Of a stretch of DNA of 64,000 nucleotides, positions 45,275-55,879 are shown piece by piece (positions within the stretch are counted from its first letter, which is position 1; every line of letters begins with the position of its first letter). The notes under the pieces are model-generated. The model made no database searches. It was not told the DNA's origin and saw only the letters and a program-made list of their open reading frames with translations. A program made the position numbers and the translations under genes. Source of the DNA: Trichobilharzia szidati (Eukaryota > Platyhelminthes > Trematoda > Strigeidida > Schistosomatidae); NCBI GenBank assembly GCA_944472155.2, contig OX235272.1, positions 89,224,020 to 89,288,019 of the forward strand, read 5' to 3'.

Positions 45275-46250
45275 TTTTGTATCCATATTGAGATTTCATC
45301 AGAAATCAGTACATTATGGCTGATGAAACTTCCTAAACAAATGAAGTGGTCAACCCGCCCACATATATTTGCTGAGACTAACGCATCAGAAAAAACAAAC
45401 ACCAAAATAGTCCACCAAGTGGAACGGAAATCTATTACTAATTTTGTGTTTATACATCTCAAAAATAGAAATGATCATATGATGAATTGAATATCAAAAT
45501 TAACAAAAAAAAACGTAGTCTACTTAAAATTTTTACAGTTAAAAAACCCAAAAGTTTTAAAAAAATTATCATAATGCGAACCAATCATCTAGTTAATATA
45601 TTCTAACAGGAATTTCTATACGCATATTTGAAAGTGGATTAATTTACATTTGTAAATGATATAATAACTAAACATATGCGTTAGTTGAAATTCATATGTA
45701 TATCTCACTGTATAACTTAAAAAATATAACCTAATTCACTTACGACTGTATTTACAAATTTTCGAAATATACGATCTTAATCCATGTAAAACAGTTAGTG
45801 TTCACTGATGTTCCTAAGTCTTCTGGACAATTTGAGGCGGCCTGTATTAATCATTGGGCTACAGAAATTGCTTTCCACCAAAAATGGTTAATTTCATCTG
45901 AATTTATCATTGTTTTAATCATCCAGTTATATCAAATGAACTTGCGCGCTGATTTAACTTGCTTCCAAGTAAATGCTGTGCTTTTCTTCAACGAAATGAA
46001 GATATACTTCAGATTATCACTTTGCATGTAAATCGTGTATGAAGAAAAGAGCATTTTCGAACTAAATATGATGAAAATTTTTGTACCATATGTTCGCGTA
46101 TCGCCTGAAATGAAGCTTTATCATTATTATTGCGTTTAGCATGCAGTTCGCTCCTGTCACATTTAGGATTTTTCTGTAGGAGTGGTCTTCTTTGGATTCA
46201 AGTACAGTGATAAGGAGGGAAATGGCTGAACTTGGTGACTGTTTTACTCT
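45275..46250. other. Gene-poor AT-rich stretch
   Basis: 45800-45870 ('ggcggcctgtattaatcattgggc') resembles 51664-51690, a low-copy repeat, possibly PLE. No gene supported. Confidence 0.35.
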
Positions 46251-46254
46251 TTTG

Positions 46255-46466
46255 GGCAAAGTTAAACCTTAAGTACCACTAACTACCAATCAGCAAATGA
46301 CCTCGAACGCACCAATCACGTGAAGGAGGCATTTTCGGGTATGGAATACATATATTAGTGAAATAATGCATAAAAACTGTAGAAAAGTGTTACAGAGGAT
46401 ATTTTGCTCTCACATGTGATATAAATAGCTCCCAGTTTTAGGTTGGAGTATCAACAGAGAATAATT
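46255..46466 (-). mobile_element. Merlin end fragment
   Basis: 'ggcaaagttaaaccttaag' (46255-46273) and 'caaatgacctcgaacgcacc' match the left end of the Merlin at 43350. 46400-46460 matches the transposase 3' region at 43860-43920. The rest is missing. Confidence 0.5.
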
Positions 46467-46654
46467 CCATTGTGGGTAAAATTTATTTTGATAAAGTCTC
46501 ATAGTTATATATGTCCAAACCAAGTTCACTTTTAACAGTGTGAAAAAATTCGAACAATGGGTATATGATATTCATTATAATAAAGGTTTTTTGTATTTCC
46601 CAATGAATGAGAAACAAAACGATATTGTTTTCACTGACGTTTCGCTATTTAATG

Positions 46655-46840
46655 CGTCGGTGGCACAGTGGTTAGGACTCTCGCCGACCATGCACATGGT
46701 CCGGGGTTCGATCCCCTGCCGGCGCACACCCGATATCTATGGTTGGCCTGAATTTGGGCTACCGATATCCATGCTGAAAATTCCATACTTGTACTGAAAA
46801 TACGGTGTGGAATCAAGCTGTAAATAAAAATAAAAAAAAA
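46655..46840 (+). mobile_element. tRNA-derived SINE, family d, best-preserved copy
   Basis: Head with a 7-bp acceptor-like pairing (GCGTCGG with CCGGCGC), T-arm GGGGTTCGATCCCC and A box 'tggcacagtggttagg'. The tail 'ctgaaaattccatact...gtggaatcaagctgtaa' ends A-rich. Other copies: 3366 and 55458. Confidence 0.7.
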
Positions 46841-46869
46841 ATTAAACCGGAATTTACAAAATCTCAGCA

Positions 46870-46870
<1 letters not shown>

Positions 46871-46902
<32 letters not shown>
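46871..46902. repeat. (TA)n microsatellite
   Basis: Alternating TA tract; similar shorter tracts at 43438-43460 and 56583-56604. Confidence 0.8.
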
Positions 46903-46908
<6 letters not shown>

Positions 46909-47044
46909 AAGAGTTAAGGGGTGAGAAAATAGACTTAGGTCAAGTTAAAGGGACATATTGAAAGTAAAAATAACAATGAAGATCACTAAACCATATAACA
47001 AAGGTAATAGTACGTCTGCTATGATATCAAAATAAAGTTTACTA

Positions 47045-47860
47045 ACTTGATCATCGTCCGTCTGTCTGGGGGCATTTTTAGTTGTCAAGTTGGTCAATTG
47101 GTAAAGATAACAAAACCAAGTGTAGATTGTTGGATTTGATCAGTGTGTAAAATTATAAAAGCAGCGTGTGTGTTGACATAATGAACTTGCATATCACATT
47201 CATGTTGATTTTGTCACTTGATGGGGGAGGGAGGTGTTGTAACCAGGTCAGATTCTGTATTAGTCCATCATTCCTATTCAGGCAATCTGGATTCCATTTG
47301 ATATGAAGCGCTCTTGATATTAGACGTTCTTTGTGATTTCTGAAATGCTTTTTCTCGATTATTTCGATATTGTCAAAATCAATTTTGTGGCTTTATTCTA
47401 TAGCGTATAAACTCCCTGTGGCTGATGATTTTTCAAGTTTTTCTAGTTCACTAACTGGATTTCTCGGTGGTCGAATAGATGCTCTACGGTGTTCATTTCT
47501 TCTGATTTTGATTTCTCGAGATGTTTGTCCGATGTATATCGCATCACATTCCAAGCATTTTATTTCATAGACACAATTAGGTAGAGAATCTTTAGGGATT
47601 TGGTCTTTTATATGGACAAGGTTGCTTTGAAGTGTGTCTGATATTTTGAAGAAAACTCTAATATCGAGCTGATTGAGTACTCTTCTGATATCGTCTGACG
47701 TCTCTTCTCTATATGGAATGACGACTGTTGAGGTCCATACTTAATGTCAGTGTTGATTTTGTTGATGAATTTCCTTGGGTAGTTGTTTTGCTTGAGAGTT
47801 TCAGTAATGTTTGATATTTCTTCTTCTTTTTCTTTCTCATCCTTTAAGAAATAATGTTCT
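47045..47860 (-). pseudogene. PLE linker, GIY-YIG and 3' end (second lineage)
   Basis: Minus strand, from 47860 down: linker pieces, then 'CVYEIKCLECDAIYIGQTSR' (GIY Tyr, Cys pair, YIG), 'EIKIRRNEHRRASIRPPRNP', 'EKSSATGSLYAIE', one stop, 'KHFRNHKERLISRALHIKWN' and 'NRNDGLIQNLTWLQHLPPPS'. The domain is long and only lightly damaged: one stop and a shift near 47740. 60.8-61.4 kb holds two more partial copies. Confidence 0.65.
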
Positions 47861-48047
47861 CACCACTGCAGGGGAAGACTGACGAACCGTGTAATAGCTA
47901 TGTCTTCAGTGATCCGCAGCAGACTGGGACAAATCTGTACCTTAGTTACCGTAAATTATTTTCAAACGTCATTTCCGTGACCACTGTCTACCAGAGATAC
48001 AGAAAATGGTATTACGAAAATGTCAAATTCCTACAAAATGACCCTTG

Positions 48048-48435
48048 AGAATTAATCTTATGCTCACCGGTGAATGGCTACAGGATGAAGTTGACTGGAG
48101 TTCTAGTGGGAAGTTGTGACCAGTGGAGTCCTTTAGATCGGGTGTGAGGACAAATACTCGCCTGTGATGGTGATTAGCGGTCGCGATGAAATCACTAGTT
48201 GACAAAAGTTAAAATTCATAAGCCGTTGGGTTCTGGTCCAAGTGGTTTGGCCTCGTAACCTGAAGTGCTTGGTTCAGTCGCTAGCGGCGAGGTCATGGGT
48301 GCACACTGCTGCAGAAGCTTAAACTAGGACGAGACACATGCCTAGTACTCCATGGTTTTCAGTGGTCCTTTTACCATCAATCTGTGATCAAACTTAAAAC
48401 ACCCCAAATCCCTACAAACTAACTTCTGAGAATTA
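48048..48435 (+). mobile_element. Hammerhead SINE, family b, decayed
   Basis: Full-length unit beginning 'gagaattaatcttatgctc'. tRNA-like head without a good B box. Ribozyme relic (about 48305-48350) lost core and GAAA (GAGA). Confidence 0.5.
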
Positions 48436-48504
48436 AGTAAACGAAGTCAGAAAGATACGTGTGAACCTCGGCACCATTATGGACAATAAAATGCGCTTAA
48501 TGTT

Positions 48505-48612
48505 CACCCGGCGGGTGCGTACTGATGAAGAGTCCAAACTAGGAAGAATAGTCAGTTTCCAGTGGTTCTCTAACTGATGTCAGCTCATGATGTAATCCTT
48601 CATGCAGTCAAA
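48505..48612 (+). mobile_element. SINE family b 3' fragment
   Basis: 'gcgggtgcgtactgatgaag' followed by the family b tail 'ggttctctaactgatgtcag'. Ribozyme broken. Confidence 0.45.
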
Positions 48613-49187
48613 ATGTCATCAGCAAGTAAAATCTGTATCAGTGTGTGTTGTATCAAATAAAAAAATTTCTGTTGTGCAATTATAATTTACCAGAGTGCCC
48701 AAATCATATTCGTATCCTTACTGCTCTAACAGTCAAAAAACATTACTTGAACTGTTTGTTGATTTTCAGTTTGTTTGTTTTTGAAAAAGGGATATCTGAC
48801 ATGATTCCCGGAATTGATATTTATCGGAAATGAAGAAAATTTGAGAAACCTTGATTGTGTTTTGTTAGTTCATCAGTGTTTCCTCTAATATATATATGCG
48901 TAAACCACACGTGCGCATACATACACACACACATACAATTGTCGTCAAGTACTCATCCAGAATTGTGAAAACACCTTTGTTTATTACATACTTGTTCCAA
49001 CATAAATATCAACTGCAGGATGAAAATAAATAATCACAAGTGTGTTTTTGATAACAAGTTAAATATTTCATAAACATCTAACATCACAAATGAAATCACA
49101 AATATTTAATCGAGTAATTATTTCGTGCATCGGATTTTAAAGACATTCCGTTGAACTGAATATTTACAGACTATAGAAAGTGTCACA
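48613..49187. other. Apparently unique AT-rich DNA
   Basis: No repeat recognised; CA repeat near 48915-48945. It could hold the promoter and 5' UTR of the candidate gene that follows. Confidence 0.35.
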
Positions 49188-49242
49188 ATGGAACCACCTC
49201 TTGAAAAAACAGAGACTACAAATGTGTTCAACAGAAATCAAG
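49188..49242 (+). CDS. Possible first coding exon of a host gene
   Basis: ATG in a good context (cacaATGG) starts MEPPLEKTETTNVFNRNQ and one extra base, followed by the donor-like GTATAG. If joined to 49666-49717 the frame stays open and reads on as VIDSDWLFEESHVDGSY. No signal peptide. Not recognised. Very short exons are common in schistosome genes, but with two small exons this may be chance. Confidence 0.25.
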
Positions 49243-49665
49243 GTATAGAGATATTGCTTAATTGATACTTACATATGTATTACCGTTCTGGACAACAGGT
49301 ATTCATAGAAGCGTTTACGTAATGAATGCTGACTGGTAATTTCAATCCTCCTCTCATTGAATGAATGAACAGAGAATAGAGGTGTTCAGAGAATAATCGA
49401 ATATTTGTTCATTTCAGCACAGAACTTTTCCCCAAACTTCACTGAATAGACAACCATTAAGAACTAATCAGTATCGGTAAATTGTTCTATCTAGAGGAGT
49501 GCACATCTGCCTCCTTTCTTCATGACCATGTTACCATTCAGTCGTTGTGTCGAGATATTATGCACAGTATCTCACAACAAATGCTAGTTTGGGATGTGAT
49601 ATGCCTACCGTTTAACTTAATAAGCATCTAAGTGTTCGTATAAACGATTTGACTGACACTACCAG

Positions 49666-49717
49666 TTATAGATTCTGACTGGCTGTTTGAAGAAAGCCAT
49701 GTCGACGGAAGTTATCA
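49666..49717 (+). CDS. Possible second short exon (52 nt)
   Basis: Acceptor 'actaccag' and consensus donor GTAAGT (49718-49723). Entry phase fits the exon at 49188-49242. It encodes the acidic VIDSDWLFEESHVDGSY. The next exon was not identified with confidence. Confidence 0.25.
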
Positions 49718-49719
49718 GT

Positions 49720-50555
49720 AAGTATTTATGGGTGAATGTTTATGAAGTATTTCAAATTAGATTGAACTCGTTATTTAGTCAGGTAATTCCTAAATGGTGT
49801 GATGAGAACCAGTCGTTTCAAAACAAACACTACACTCGAATAACTGATCGGTTTCCATTAATCATTACGTACATTTCTCGAAGTTCTAAAAAGGGATATC
49901 TATGGACTTGGTGATCTGAACTATGAATTTCTTGATACCTGGAACTCTGATTTTCCGTCTTACCTCAAGTCCGTTTATTTAAACTGACTATAGAGTTTGT
50001 TATTCAGCAAAAGAATGAGGCTATAGAAATAAAAGAGCAGTTATAATGCACAATGTGAAGAAATATATATTCATTATAACTAATGCTTGAAAATTTTTCG
50101 CAGTCATTCTTTCTATTTTCGACATCTAGGCTTGAAACTTGTTTGTGAAATCAGTTTCCAGGATCCTGCCTTGCCTGCCAGATAGATTACTGTGTATGAC
50201 TGTTTTTTGTCGATATGGTGAACTACCGGAAATGAATAATATATTTTGGTAACTTAATAATGTATATAATACGTGCAGAATATTTTACTAATTATTTTTA
50301 ACTACTTGCTGTATATATAAGTAGGATAAAGCTAAACAAAAATTATTATTATATGGCAGACCATATCATTTTGCATTGAAATAAGTAATGGGTTTGGTAA
50401 AACAAAGTCTAAGGTTGTTAGTGGTTGTAATTTATCTTGCTTATTCTACTGAGGCTAAATGACTGATCTGTGTTGTCGACTTCAGTACTTGTGTGAGTTT
50501 TAATAGTCAGTTTATATGCACAAATACGAGTAAATACGTCTATGGAAGAGATCAG
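49720..50555. other. No supported feature
   Basis: Apparently unique AT-rich DNA; would be intronic if the exon model holds. Confidence 0.35.
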
Positions 50556-50559
50556 TGGC

Positions 50560-51560
50560 GAACTAATTTCTCACCAAGAACCAAAGTACCACTTAAAGAC
50601 ATCAAGCTAAGAGTGTAGCTGTGCCTGGCTTCTACAGTTCTCAAGTTCCAAGGGGAAATATAGGAAAAAAAAACTGACAGAGTTGCCATGGGGCCACCGA
50701 TATCTCCAACAGTGATATAGATATTTATGGATAAGTGGGAAAACCTAGGAAATCAAACGTTCAGCCCCATCCGCAAACTATTGTAGAGGTATGTAGGTGG
50801 CACACTGACGGTACAAAAACACGAGGATTAAACAGGTTTTGGAACAAATCAACTCAAAAGGAGAGGTAATTCAGTTCATTTATGAGTTGAAATGTCATAA
50901 AGGGAAGCTTTCAATGTTAGATATTCTCATTGAAAGGAAACAAGTTAGGAGGTTAAATACTAGTGCCTACAGAAGACTGAAACGTGCAAATCGATATTCG
51001 GGTTTAGGCTCATCCCATTACTTGTCAGTAAAAATTGGGTGTAATTTTTAAGCGGTAGGGTAAAAAAACTAAGTAGTGTCAGAGAAAATCTAAGGCAGGA
51101 AGTAAGATATGTATGTATATATACGAAGCATTGACAGTTAACGATCAACCCGATAAATTAAGCAGAGATTATGTAGCAAGCTGCAAGAATAAAATTGAAA
51201 GTAATAATTATAATACGGAAGACATGTATAACAAACATGCACCGAATGATGACCATAACAATAAGGAATTTAAATCATCCGTAGTACCTTCATACAAAGG
51301 AGAAATCTCGAAAACCTTACGTAGAATTCCTAACAACACAGGGAAAAGATTGGCATTCAAACCCACAAATTCAATTAGAAACAAGCTTTGAAGGTTAAAG
51401 GAACCTATGGAGTCTATTAAACAAAATAATTTAGTTTATCTAATATCCTGCAAGGATTGTCAGATCAGGTAGATTAATCAAAGTACTAGAATGGGGTCAA
51501 TAAGACTAGTTGAGCACAAAAACCTAGCAGAATCAAGATAAGAAATCTAGAAAGCAGCTC
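50560..51560 (+). pseudogene. PLE RT end, linker and GIY-YIG relic
   Basis: The only RT-bearing PLE piece here. Fragments: 'MGPPISPTVI' and 'IFMDKWENLGN' (RT motif before the catalytic box), 'RYVGGTLT' where YVDD is expected, so both catalytic Asp are Gly. Then 'LEQINSKGEVIQFIYEL', 'KLSMLDILIERKQVRRLNTS', 'AYRRLKRANRYSG', linker 'SYKGEISKTLRRIPNNTGKR' and a GIY-YIG start 'LVYLISCKDCQIR' with YIG changed. Several frameshifts. Clearly dead. Confidence 0.65.
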
Positions 51561-52033
51561 GGTTATGACGTCACATGCGGTTGCACACAATCACACAAGA
51601 GGATGGGAGAAGATAACAGTATAACATGGTGAGAGAGGAAACTGATAATGGAAGTTTATTTATAAGGCGGCCTATTTGAATCACTGGGTACTTGAATTTC
51701 AATCCGAGATGATGCATCTTATTTTCTTTAGTTCTCGTTGTTGGTAATCATTCAGTTATATCCGTAGGTCTCCAAATGTACTCGTGCACACTGTTAATTG
51801 GTTTTCAGCCTGTCGTTGAGCATTTCTGTGGGAACAAAGAAAAATACCGTAGTGGATTATTCTATTCTTCAGATATAACGTCACTGCGTCACATGATGCA
51901 CTGTAGATGGCTGCTTCCTTTACTTGAAACCCCTGGATGACGAGTAAATATTATTCAATAAACTACGCTGAAAATTATACATATTGTGTAAACCTGTTGT
52001 ACATAATAAAATTGTTATTGTTATTATTAATAG

Positions 52034-52331
52034 GACCAATTGGGAATAGGAATGATTTAACACCTGTCCACCTAAACATCTGGAAACCTCTACTACCCCT
52101 AGGACAAATAGAAAGGAAGAAAGACAGCTGTAAGAAACATGTTTGGAAGTTGTATAGTCACAACTGTGATGTGAATAATATGAAGGATAAATTACGTTCA
52201 AAACGTTATCCAGTAAATAATACTGTTTCACCACTTGATTTATGCAATAAGCAAAATGAAATATGGAATGACATCATTTTGCTCAAAAAGTTTTTCAAAC
52301 GCAGTTTGATAAATATACATAAAATTAGATG
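52034..52331 (+). CDS. Possible terminal host exon, cut by a SINE
   Basis: Open reading frame preceded by an acceptor-like 'ttattattaatag', entry phase 1, encoding about 98 Lys/Asn-rich residues ('NRNDLTPVHLNIWKPLLPLG', 'KKHVWKLYSHNCDVNNMKDK', 'SPLDLCNKQNEIWNDIILLK'). A SINE inserted at 52328 changes the last residues. Across its TSD the older frame runs a few codons further and stops at 52979. Not recognised; may instead be part of an unknown element. Confidence 0.3.
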
Positions 52332-52951
52332 GAGGATTTCATCATGAGCTGACATCATTTAAAGAACCATTGAAAAACCACCTGGGAGTACTAGACAGTT
52401 GTTTCGTCCTAGTTTGTGACTCTTCACCAGTACACACCCACCCACTGGCGTTCGAACCCAGGACCCTCTGGTTTCAAGGCGAGCTAGCTAGTAGACCATT
52501 AAGCCACTGCGACCCGATCCAATAGCCAGCCCGTGAATTCCAAATTCTGCCAATTCATGACATAGCACGACCACTTTGCCATGTCTTCTTCGATGAGTTA
52601 CTGCCTCACCTCACTGGTGTCAGCTCATGATGAAATCCTCCATCCAGTTGTAACAACAGAAGACAAGGGCCAGGCAACAGATCGTTTATTAAGGAAAGTC
52701 AACACATATTTATAATTTTAATGTACATTATTGTAGATTATTGTTAGTAGAAAATACAGTCTTTTGATTGGTTGTTTCTCACTGAAAGTTAACCTTGCTA
52801 ACTGTATCCGCCTACGCAAAGCCTTTGTTCTCAATTTCTCACCCCCAATATTGGAACATAAACATTGACATCAATTACTGTCTACCAACTTTGGCTAGCA
52901 GCCAGCTCTCACAACACAGTCGAAAAATCCCTACAAAAACCCATACTTGAG
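52328..52951 (-). mobile_element. Hammerhead SINE, family b, with nested solo LTR and 11-bp TSD
   Basis: Bounded by ACATAAAATTA at 52317-52327 and 52952-52962. Minus body with antisense-strand ribozyme at about 52386-52440 (sense core GUGAAGA, C3 lost), then a plus-oriented tail copy ('gtcagctcatgatgaaatcc'). The LTR 52649-52916 is inserted in that tail. Confidence 0.75.
52649..52916 (+). mobile_element. Solo LTR, plus, TSD CAGT, internally deleted
   Basis: 268 bp, TGTAACAACAG to CTCTCACAACA. CAGT at 52645-52648 and 52917-52920. About 75 bp shorter than the other copies. Confidence 0.7.
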
Positions 52952-52962
52952 ACATAAAATTA

Positions 52963-53464
52963 ATATTATGAACTAAAACAGAATACTTAATTTGATGAAG
53001 AACATAGTGAAAAAGAGAATTTTTACTGCTACAGGCTACTTTTTCGAATGCAATCGGTTGAACATCAATAGATCAAACTGGCCATTTAACTTTTGCATTC
53101 TGTTTTATATAGTTGTTTTTATTTTTATATATGGTTTTACTAGCGAGTATATGTATAGATAAGATTTATCAGTAGTATAAAAAGAGACGTTCTTTGGCAT
53201 TAAAATATCAAATAGCAAGGAGGTACGTTTGGTGTCAGAGAAGGAAAATGATACAGCGTTGTGAAGATATATGGGATACGTGAAAGGAACGCAAAGAAAA
53301 ACAATATGAAGGCCAGAGGTGACACAACACGAAGATTTGTGCGTTGAAGATAAGGTATACATAATTTGGCTATACAGAGATACTAATCTCTTGAATGTCC
53401 ATTGCAACTACAGTCTGACGGGTGATGAGGCATGAAAAAGTATTTAAAGAATGGAGTGATGCGA
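52963..53464. other. No supported feature
   Basis: AT-rich; the minus ORF at 53105-53407 has no recognisable content. Confidence 0.35.
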
Positions 53465-53810
53465 TTATTATTATTATTCCCTTAGTTTCCGAGTGGAACA
53501 TAGAGCTTCAGTGGGACATCTCTATTCCATCCTGTTCTCTACAGTCCTATTTAGTTGGCTCCACAATTTTCCGTAAGCTTTCATCTCCTCTTCATACGAT
53601 CTCCTACATTTCACTCTCTGAATTATGCTCAACTAGTCGTTTGCTATTCAAGTTACATTCGAGCGTTTGTCAAACGTGGATGTCACTTAACGGTCTCCCT
53701 AGAGTGTGTCTACTCCATCTTTGTGTTCTTCAGCCTGTATGTATAGCAATAGATTCTTGGCCGGTTGATTTCCAGCGTTCCTTGTTGCTTATCCTTTGTG
53801 GCTGGTTAAG
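53465..53810 (-). pseudogene. LINE 3' fragment, divergent subfamily
   Basis: Plus-strand view 'tccgagtggaacatagagc', 'ttcatctcctcttcatacg' and 'ccggttgatttccagcg' matches 8190-8540 in order. Minus-strand LINE C-terminus, heavily mutated. Confidence 0.5.
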
Positions 53811-53814
53811 CAAG

Positions 53815-54000
53815 GAAAAAAACACCTTGTAGATAGTGGGCATAAATTTGATGTTAATAATGAATTTTAAGTTATTTATTGTATTCCGACCAGTACTAAT
53901 TTCGGTTAACGAGTCCGTTTTCCAGATACACCTGAGGTCGTGAGAATCCACAAGAAGACATCTTTATATGAATGCTAAAAAAGTGGCAGTTTTGGCTTCG
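53815..54000 (+). pseudogene. PLE GIY-YIG C-terminal fragment
   Basis: 'LVDSGHKFDVNNEF', 'VIYCIPTSTN' and a decayed remainder; corresponds to 'HLIDNS...FKFIYKV' in other copies. Confidence 0.45.
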
Positions 54001-54680
54001 CCCTTTCACAATTTATCATTGTCCAAATTATTTTGCTCTTCCCATTACTTCATGTTTAATTGTGGACTACTTAGTTAATTTGAACACCCATTTTTCTGAA
54101 ATTACTTCTATCATTTTAATTGTTGTATTGATTTTCTTGGTTTGTAATCATCCACTTGATATGTTCATATTGACAAATTGTTTTTATCAAACTTATCACC
54201 CTTAGGCTGGTAAATTTTAGCCTTGTACTTAAAAAATTGCTTCATATATTAGAGTACAGCCATAAATAAGGATCTAATTTGAAAGCAGATATTTCTTCTC
54301 TCAGTCCTGTAGACTTGTTATTCTACTGAGGCTGAGTAACGCAGTTATAAAACAGGTTATAAAAATGCGTTGAAATACAAAGGTTTACTTTTCTGGATGG
54401 ATTATTCAAACAGTCATTAGTAGTTCTATTATAGTAAATAACAGCTGATCATCTTTAACTTTTTAGGTTCAAACTTCACTGACTACTTACAAAATGCAAG
54501 TAGTGTATTAGTTATGTTAAAATCTTTAATTATCCATGATGTTTCCTTCAAAAGAGACAGAGAAAATTGACTGAGTAAAGTGAGAGGAAGTGAATTTCGT
54601 TGTGAAATACATTGGGACAGATGATATTAACTAAATTAAACTCTATGAGTAATCACGCATTAGTCACACACAAACACACA
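54001..54680. other. No supported feature
   Basis: AT-rich; CA repeat near 54664-54681. Confidence 0.35.
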
Positions 54681-54693
54681 CAATTCTAATAAA

Positions 54694-55043
54694 TTTAATT
54701 GGTGGATGGTGACTAGCAGTGGAATCCAGGATGCGCATTTCGTCCTACTCGGGACTCGTCAACTGGATGTGCCTGCATTCCCCAGTGAGTGATGAGGTTT
54801 GAGCCCAGTGCCCATAGTTTCAAACGCCAAAGCGTTATCCACTAGACCACATCCAGATGACGAGTCCCAGATAGGACGAAATGCGCATCCTGGATTACTC
54901 CACTGCTAGTCACCATCCAACACTTAACTTCTAATTACATGCCCTGACATCGTCGAAGCTTCTGCACAAGAAGCCGACATGTCAACCTGAGACCAACCAC
55001 TTCAGTTTAATCAATCGACGGGAAAATCTAAAATTAAATCAAA
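54694..55043 (+). mobile_element. Hammerhead SINE, family a, inverted composite with 13-bp TSD
   Basis: AATTCTAATAAAT at 54681-54693 and 55044-55056. Antisense ribozyme (54718-54770) and inverted tRNA-like head (to about 54850), joined directly to a sense ribozyme (54850-54897) and tail. Sense core ATGACGA, antisense-unit core UUGACGA: C3 lost in each, all stems kept. Confidence 0.75.
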
Positions 55044-55385
55044 AATTCTAATAAATGTTGCAGACCGGAAATTCCCTGGCATGTAGGTAGAGTTTGGCAC
55101 TCCGGAAGCATTAGAAACATATTGCCTAGAATAAAAAAAACATAATTTAGTCCCTAAACTCCTGGAAAAATTGTACTTATCAGTATTTATGGCTGACTGA
55201 AATGATAGGTTTCATTCACTAATAGTTAGTATGACAAATCCCCTTTAGCGAATACTCATACTATTGTGATGATACTTTAGTGATGATTGGCCTGGTCTTT
55301 TATATTGAAAGAAAAACTCTCGTCTTCCGACTTACTGTCAAGTATAGTAGTGTAGTATTGTAGGAATAGATCTTCATTGTAGACA

Positions 55386-55870
55386 AGTATGAAGTTCTTA
55401 GCATGTGATTTAATTGCTCCTGTGGTGACATTTATGTTGGGCCTACTACTAGACACAGCGGTTAGGACTCTCGCCAACCATGCACATGGTCCGGGGTTCG
55501 ACCCCCTACCGACGCACACCCGATATCTATGGTCGGCCTGCAAAATTTGGGCTACCGATATCCATGCTGAAAATTCCATACTTGTACTGAAAATACGGTG
55601 TGGAATCAAGCTGTAATCAAAAAGTAAATTAGACAGCTTAGCCAACGTGTTGTTACTGAACATCTCCCATTGTGGTTTGGCAAAGGGTAGACAAAACAAT
55701 CCGTAGCTCAGTTCAGTCCCATTTAGTTGATAGTAGTCATGTGGTGGAGAAAAAAGGAGCTTTCAAGGTAATTCATCGTATCCCACCGAATCTTTCCAAT
55801 AGACTTCGTATTCGTCTACTGTACACAGCTGAGGAGATAGGCATTCGAACAGCCATTATCTCTCCCTTGT
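55386..55870 (+). pseudogene. PLE GIY-YIG fragment split by a SINE
   Basis: 'FNCSCGDIYVGPTTR' (55415-55455) continues after the SINE with 'RQLSQRVVTEHLPLWFGKG' and, in another frame, 'SHLVDSSHVVEKKGAFKVIH' and 'RLRIRLLYTAEEIGI'. YIG has become YVG. Dead. Confidence 0.6.
55458..55622 (+). mobile_element. tRNA-derived SINE, family d, inside a PLE
   Basis: 'cagcggttaggactctcgcc', B box GGGTTCGACCCC, usual tail. TAGACA flanks both sides (about 55451-55456 and 55630-55635). Confidence 0.65.
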
Positions 55871-55879
55871 TGGCCTATT

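Noticed and set aside
46655..46727. Functional tRNA gene
   Set aside because: Acceptor and T-arm pair well but the D-arm and anticodon arm do not fold; the same head and tail recur at 3366 and 55458, so it is a SINE.
53972..54205. Hydrophobic 77-codon ORF as a small membrane protein
   Set aside because: AT-rich sequence gives hydrophobic codons by chance; no start context, splice sites or relatives seen.
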